Positions 62,661 through 64,000 of a stretch of DNA of 64,000 nt are shown here, piece after piece; within the stretch, counting starts at the first letter, position 1, and each line of letters begins with the position of its first letter. The stretch is from Aristolochia californica. Its lineage: Eukaryota; Streptophyta; Magnoliopsida; Piperales; Aristolochiaceae. Position numbers and translations under genes: made by a program. The notes beneath the pieces were generated by a model, which did not search any database, had not been told where the DNA came from, and saw only the letters and a program-made list of their open reading frames with translations. The stretch covers positions 20,393,237 through 20,457,236 of the forward strand of contig JARWKL010000009.1 of assembly GCA_029961685.1 (NCBI GenBank), read 5' to 3'.

Positions 62661-63890
62661 ATAACAAAACTTTTGGGTTCAGTTGTGGCGTGTGAATAAA
62701 TTTTATTTACTTACATTTGTCATTGCTTTAATTTTTTTCCATACATGAACTCTAAAAGTTTCATTTCGTTGTGATCAATTTGCCTTTCATCTCATTTTTG
62801 TTTACGAGATGAAGGGAAAAGTGAAAACTCATGTTTTGATTTAAGAAAAAAGTATACATCTAAAATGGAAATGTACAATGCACAAATTTAGAGAATGACA
62901 TTTCCAAAAAGTGTCTATAATTTTTAAATATTGTAAACTCTTTTTAGTTGTTATATATCAGGTTTTGCAATCATCGGGAAAAGGGGGAAGTAGGGGACTT
63001 TAAATTGAGTGTTGAATCCCAACCCATAAGTCATTCCTTAAAAAAATATAGCATGCTACCCATGATAAATCACTTTACAATTATCAATGATCGTTAGGTC
63101 AGTTTTTTATAAATGGGCAAAATAATGGCTTGTTTCACTCGGGTAAATATCCCACCGCACGTTCACTTGAGAATTTAATAAGCGTTTGTTATTCTCTTTA
63201 GAAGGATTAGATCCAAAGGTCATTTGCATCTTTAACATGTATCAAGCATGCATATCCATTTTTTAAATCATGTGTAAAAAATTCTCTTTGTTATCAAATT
63301 CCAAGCTATTGGGGTTGTTGAACTAGTGAAATTTCCCAAATTTGGATGACAAAACTTTTGTGTTCATTTGTGGTGTGTGAATAAATTTTCTTTACTTACA
63401 TTTGTTATTGTTTTAAATTTTTTCCATACACGAACTCTAAAAGTTTCATTTCGTTGTGATCTATTTGCCTTTCATCTCTTTTTTGTCTACGAGATGAAGG
63501 AAGAGTGAAAACTCAAGTTTTGATTTAAGAAAAAAGTATACATCTAAAATGGAAATGCACTATGCATAAATTTAGAGAGAGATATTTCCAAAAAGTGTCT
63601 GTAATTTTTAGGGATTCTAAAGTCTTTTTAGTTTTTATATATCTGGTTTAGCAATCATCTGGAAAAGGGGGAGGCGAGGGAATTTTAACTGAGTGTTGAA
63701 TACCCACCCATAAGTCATTCCTGAAATAAATATAGCCTGTTACGCATTATAAATTATTTTACAATCATCAATGATCGTTAGGTCAGCTTTTTGTAAATGG
63801 GAAAATAATAGCTCTTTGACTGAGGTAAATATCCCACCGCACTTTTACTTGAGAATTTAATGAGTGTTTGTTATTTCCTTTAAAACGTTT

Positions 63891-64000
63891 GGATCCATAG
63901 GTCATTTGCATCTCTAACATGTTTCAAGCATGCATATCTATTTTTTAAATCATGTCTAGAAAAATCTCTTTCTTATCAAATTCCAAGCTAATGGGGTTGT
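63891..64000 (+). repeat. Partial monomer at the right window edge
   Basis: The first 110 bp of a further copy, from an intact GGATCC through the core and up to AATGGGGTTGT. The array clearly continues beyond the window. Confidence 0.93.

Larger units (their letters stand above)
57042..63890 (+). repeat. Regular block of 10 monomers
   Basis: Starts at 57042, 57726, 58411, 59094, 59780, 60463, 61152, 61836, 62524 and 63209 (684, 685, 683, 686, 683, 689, 684, 688, 685, 682 bp). Lengths alternate from 60463 because of a dimer duplication. The BamHI site reads GGATCG at both 60463 and 61836, supporting their shared origin. Confidence 0.93.
1..64000 (+). repeat. Satellite DNA array, ~684-bp monomer, head-to-tail
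   Basis: The same ordered set of motifs (GGATCCATAGG, AACATGTTTCAAGC, GTGTGTGAATAAA, GAGATGAAGGG, TTTTTAGGGATTG, a G-rich box, CCATAAGTCATTCC, GGGCAAAATAATGG) recurs from end to end, always on the + strand as written. I located 94 phase points; the commonest spacings are 683-685 bp. Copies differ mainly by scattered substitutions and 1-3 bp indels; by eye most pairs look about 85-90% identical (not computed). About 60 of the 94 BamHI sites read as intact GGATCC, so BamHI would be expected to give a ladder at multiples of ~684 bp. No non-satellite insertion, inverted monomer or single-copy DNA was seen. The array enters and leaves the window mid-monomer, so its full size is unknown. A role in centromeric or other heterochromatin is inference only. 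Confidence 0.97.

Noticed and set aside
39..64000. Many short open reading frames of 60-121 codons on both strands
   Set aside because: They recur at fixed monomer positions, break at random through 1-bp indels, and encode low-complexity, Phe/Lys/Leu-rich or variable peptides without recognisable domains. They are by-products of the satellite consensus, so none is annotated as a gene.
395..64000. TTTAGGG, the plant-type telomere unit, in nearly every monomer
   Set aside because: It occurs once per monomer inside TTTTTAGGGATTG, never in tandem. There is no telomere or interstitial telomeric tract.
105..64000. Possible CENP-B-box-like motif at CATTTCGTTGTGATC
   Set aside because: Only the TTCGTTG half resembles the box. 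The required A and the CGGG half are absent (GATCTATT follows).
11..64000. ATTTGCAT (octamer-like) and TTTTTATATATC (TATA-like) as promoter elements
   Set aside because: Such short AT-rich matches are expected in this composition. There is no linked gene and no evidence of transcription start.
1..64000. CRISPR array
   Set aside because: The repeated unit is 684 bp with no short repeat and unique spacer structure; the whole unit is repeated.
1..64000. Transposon or LTR-retrotransposon insertion
   Set aside because: No terminal repeats, target-site duplications or coding remnants were seen. All phase breaks are explained by satellite sequence itself.
1..64000. tRNA, rRNA or other structured RNA genes
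   Set aside because: No tRNA box A/B pair or conserved rRNA segment was noticed on either strand.

Overview
The whole window is one uninterrupted head-to-tail array of a single AT-rich satellite DNA. The monomer is about 684 bp and every copy lies in the same orientation. Using the position of a frequently intact BamHI site (GGATCC) as phase marker, I placed 94 successive copies from 553 to 63891; most spacings are 679-689 bp. I found no protein-coding gene, RNA gene, transposable element, CRISPR array or unrelated spacer DNA. The array runs off both ends. Long-monomer satellites with this texture (divergent copies, local higher-order duplications, no single-copy DNA) occur in eukaryotic heterochromatin: centromeric, pericentromeric, interstitial or subtelomeric. 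A plant is my best guess, but the sequence does not prove the kingdom, and I do not recognise the family by name.

Monomer map, counted from GGATCC = 1: 1-69, the best-conserved stretch (BamHI site, ATTTGCAT, AACATGTT and GCATGC palindromes, GCATGTGTAG); about 101-177, TTGGGGTTGTTGAAC and TGTGGTGTGTGAATAAA; about 185-300, T-rich; about 283-350, GAGATGAAGGG and ACATCTAAAATGG; about 395-420, TTTTTAGGGATTG; about 452-472, a G-rich box (GGGAAAAGGGGGAGGCGGGG); about 495-580, CCATAAGTCATTCC and a small dyad around ATCATCAATGATCG; about 590-684, GGGCAAAATAATGG, CACGTTCACTTGAG and CTCTTTAAAAGG.

Layout. 1-40 kb is dominated by one sequence type (GTTGACTCCC, ATCATCTATGATCG, GATAATTCC). About 40-64 kb is dominated by another (GTTGAATCCC, ATCATCAATGATCG, GATATTTCC). 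Regular blocks are interrupted by length-variant copies: strong truncations at 17157-17552 and 29004-29395; moderate deletions near 6.3-7.6, 22.4, 27.7-29.0, 30.8-32.0, 34.1, 37.7, 53.7 and 56.4 kb; composite units at 5340-6317, 34730-35637 and 49315-50272.

History readable in the window. There is a 384-bp derivative unit in two almost identical copies (5456-6223), a 157-bp patch that looks copied from 1253 bp upstream (35134-35290), a multi-monomer block near 17.2-22.4 kb that recurs shortened at 29.05-32.8 kb, a tandem duplication of about 4376 bp (45300-49675 / 49676 onward), and a young dimer duplication near 59.9-62.7 kb. Together these suggest continuing unequal exchange, template switching and conversion. 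All identity statements were made by eye; no alignment or database search was run.
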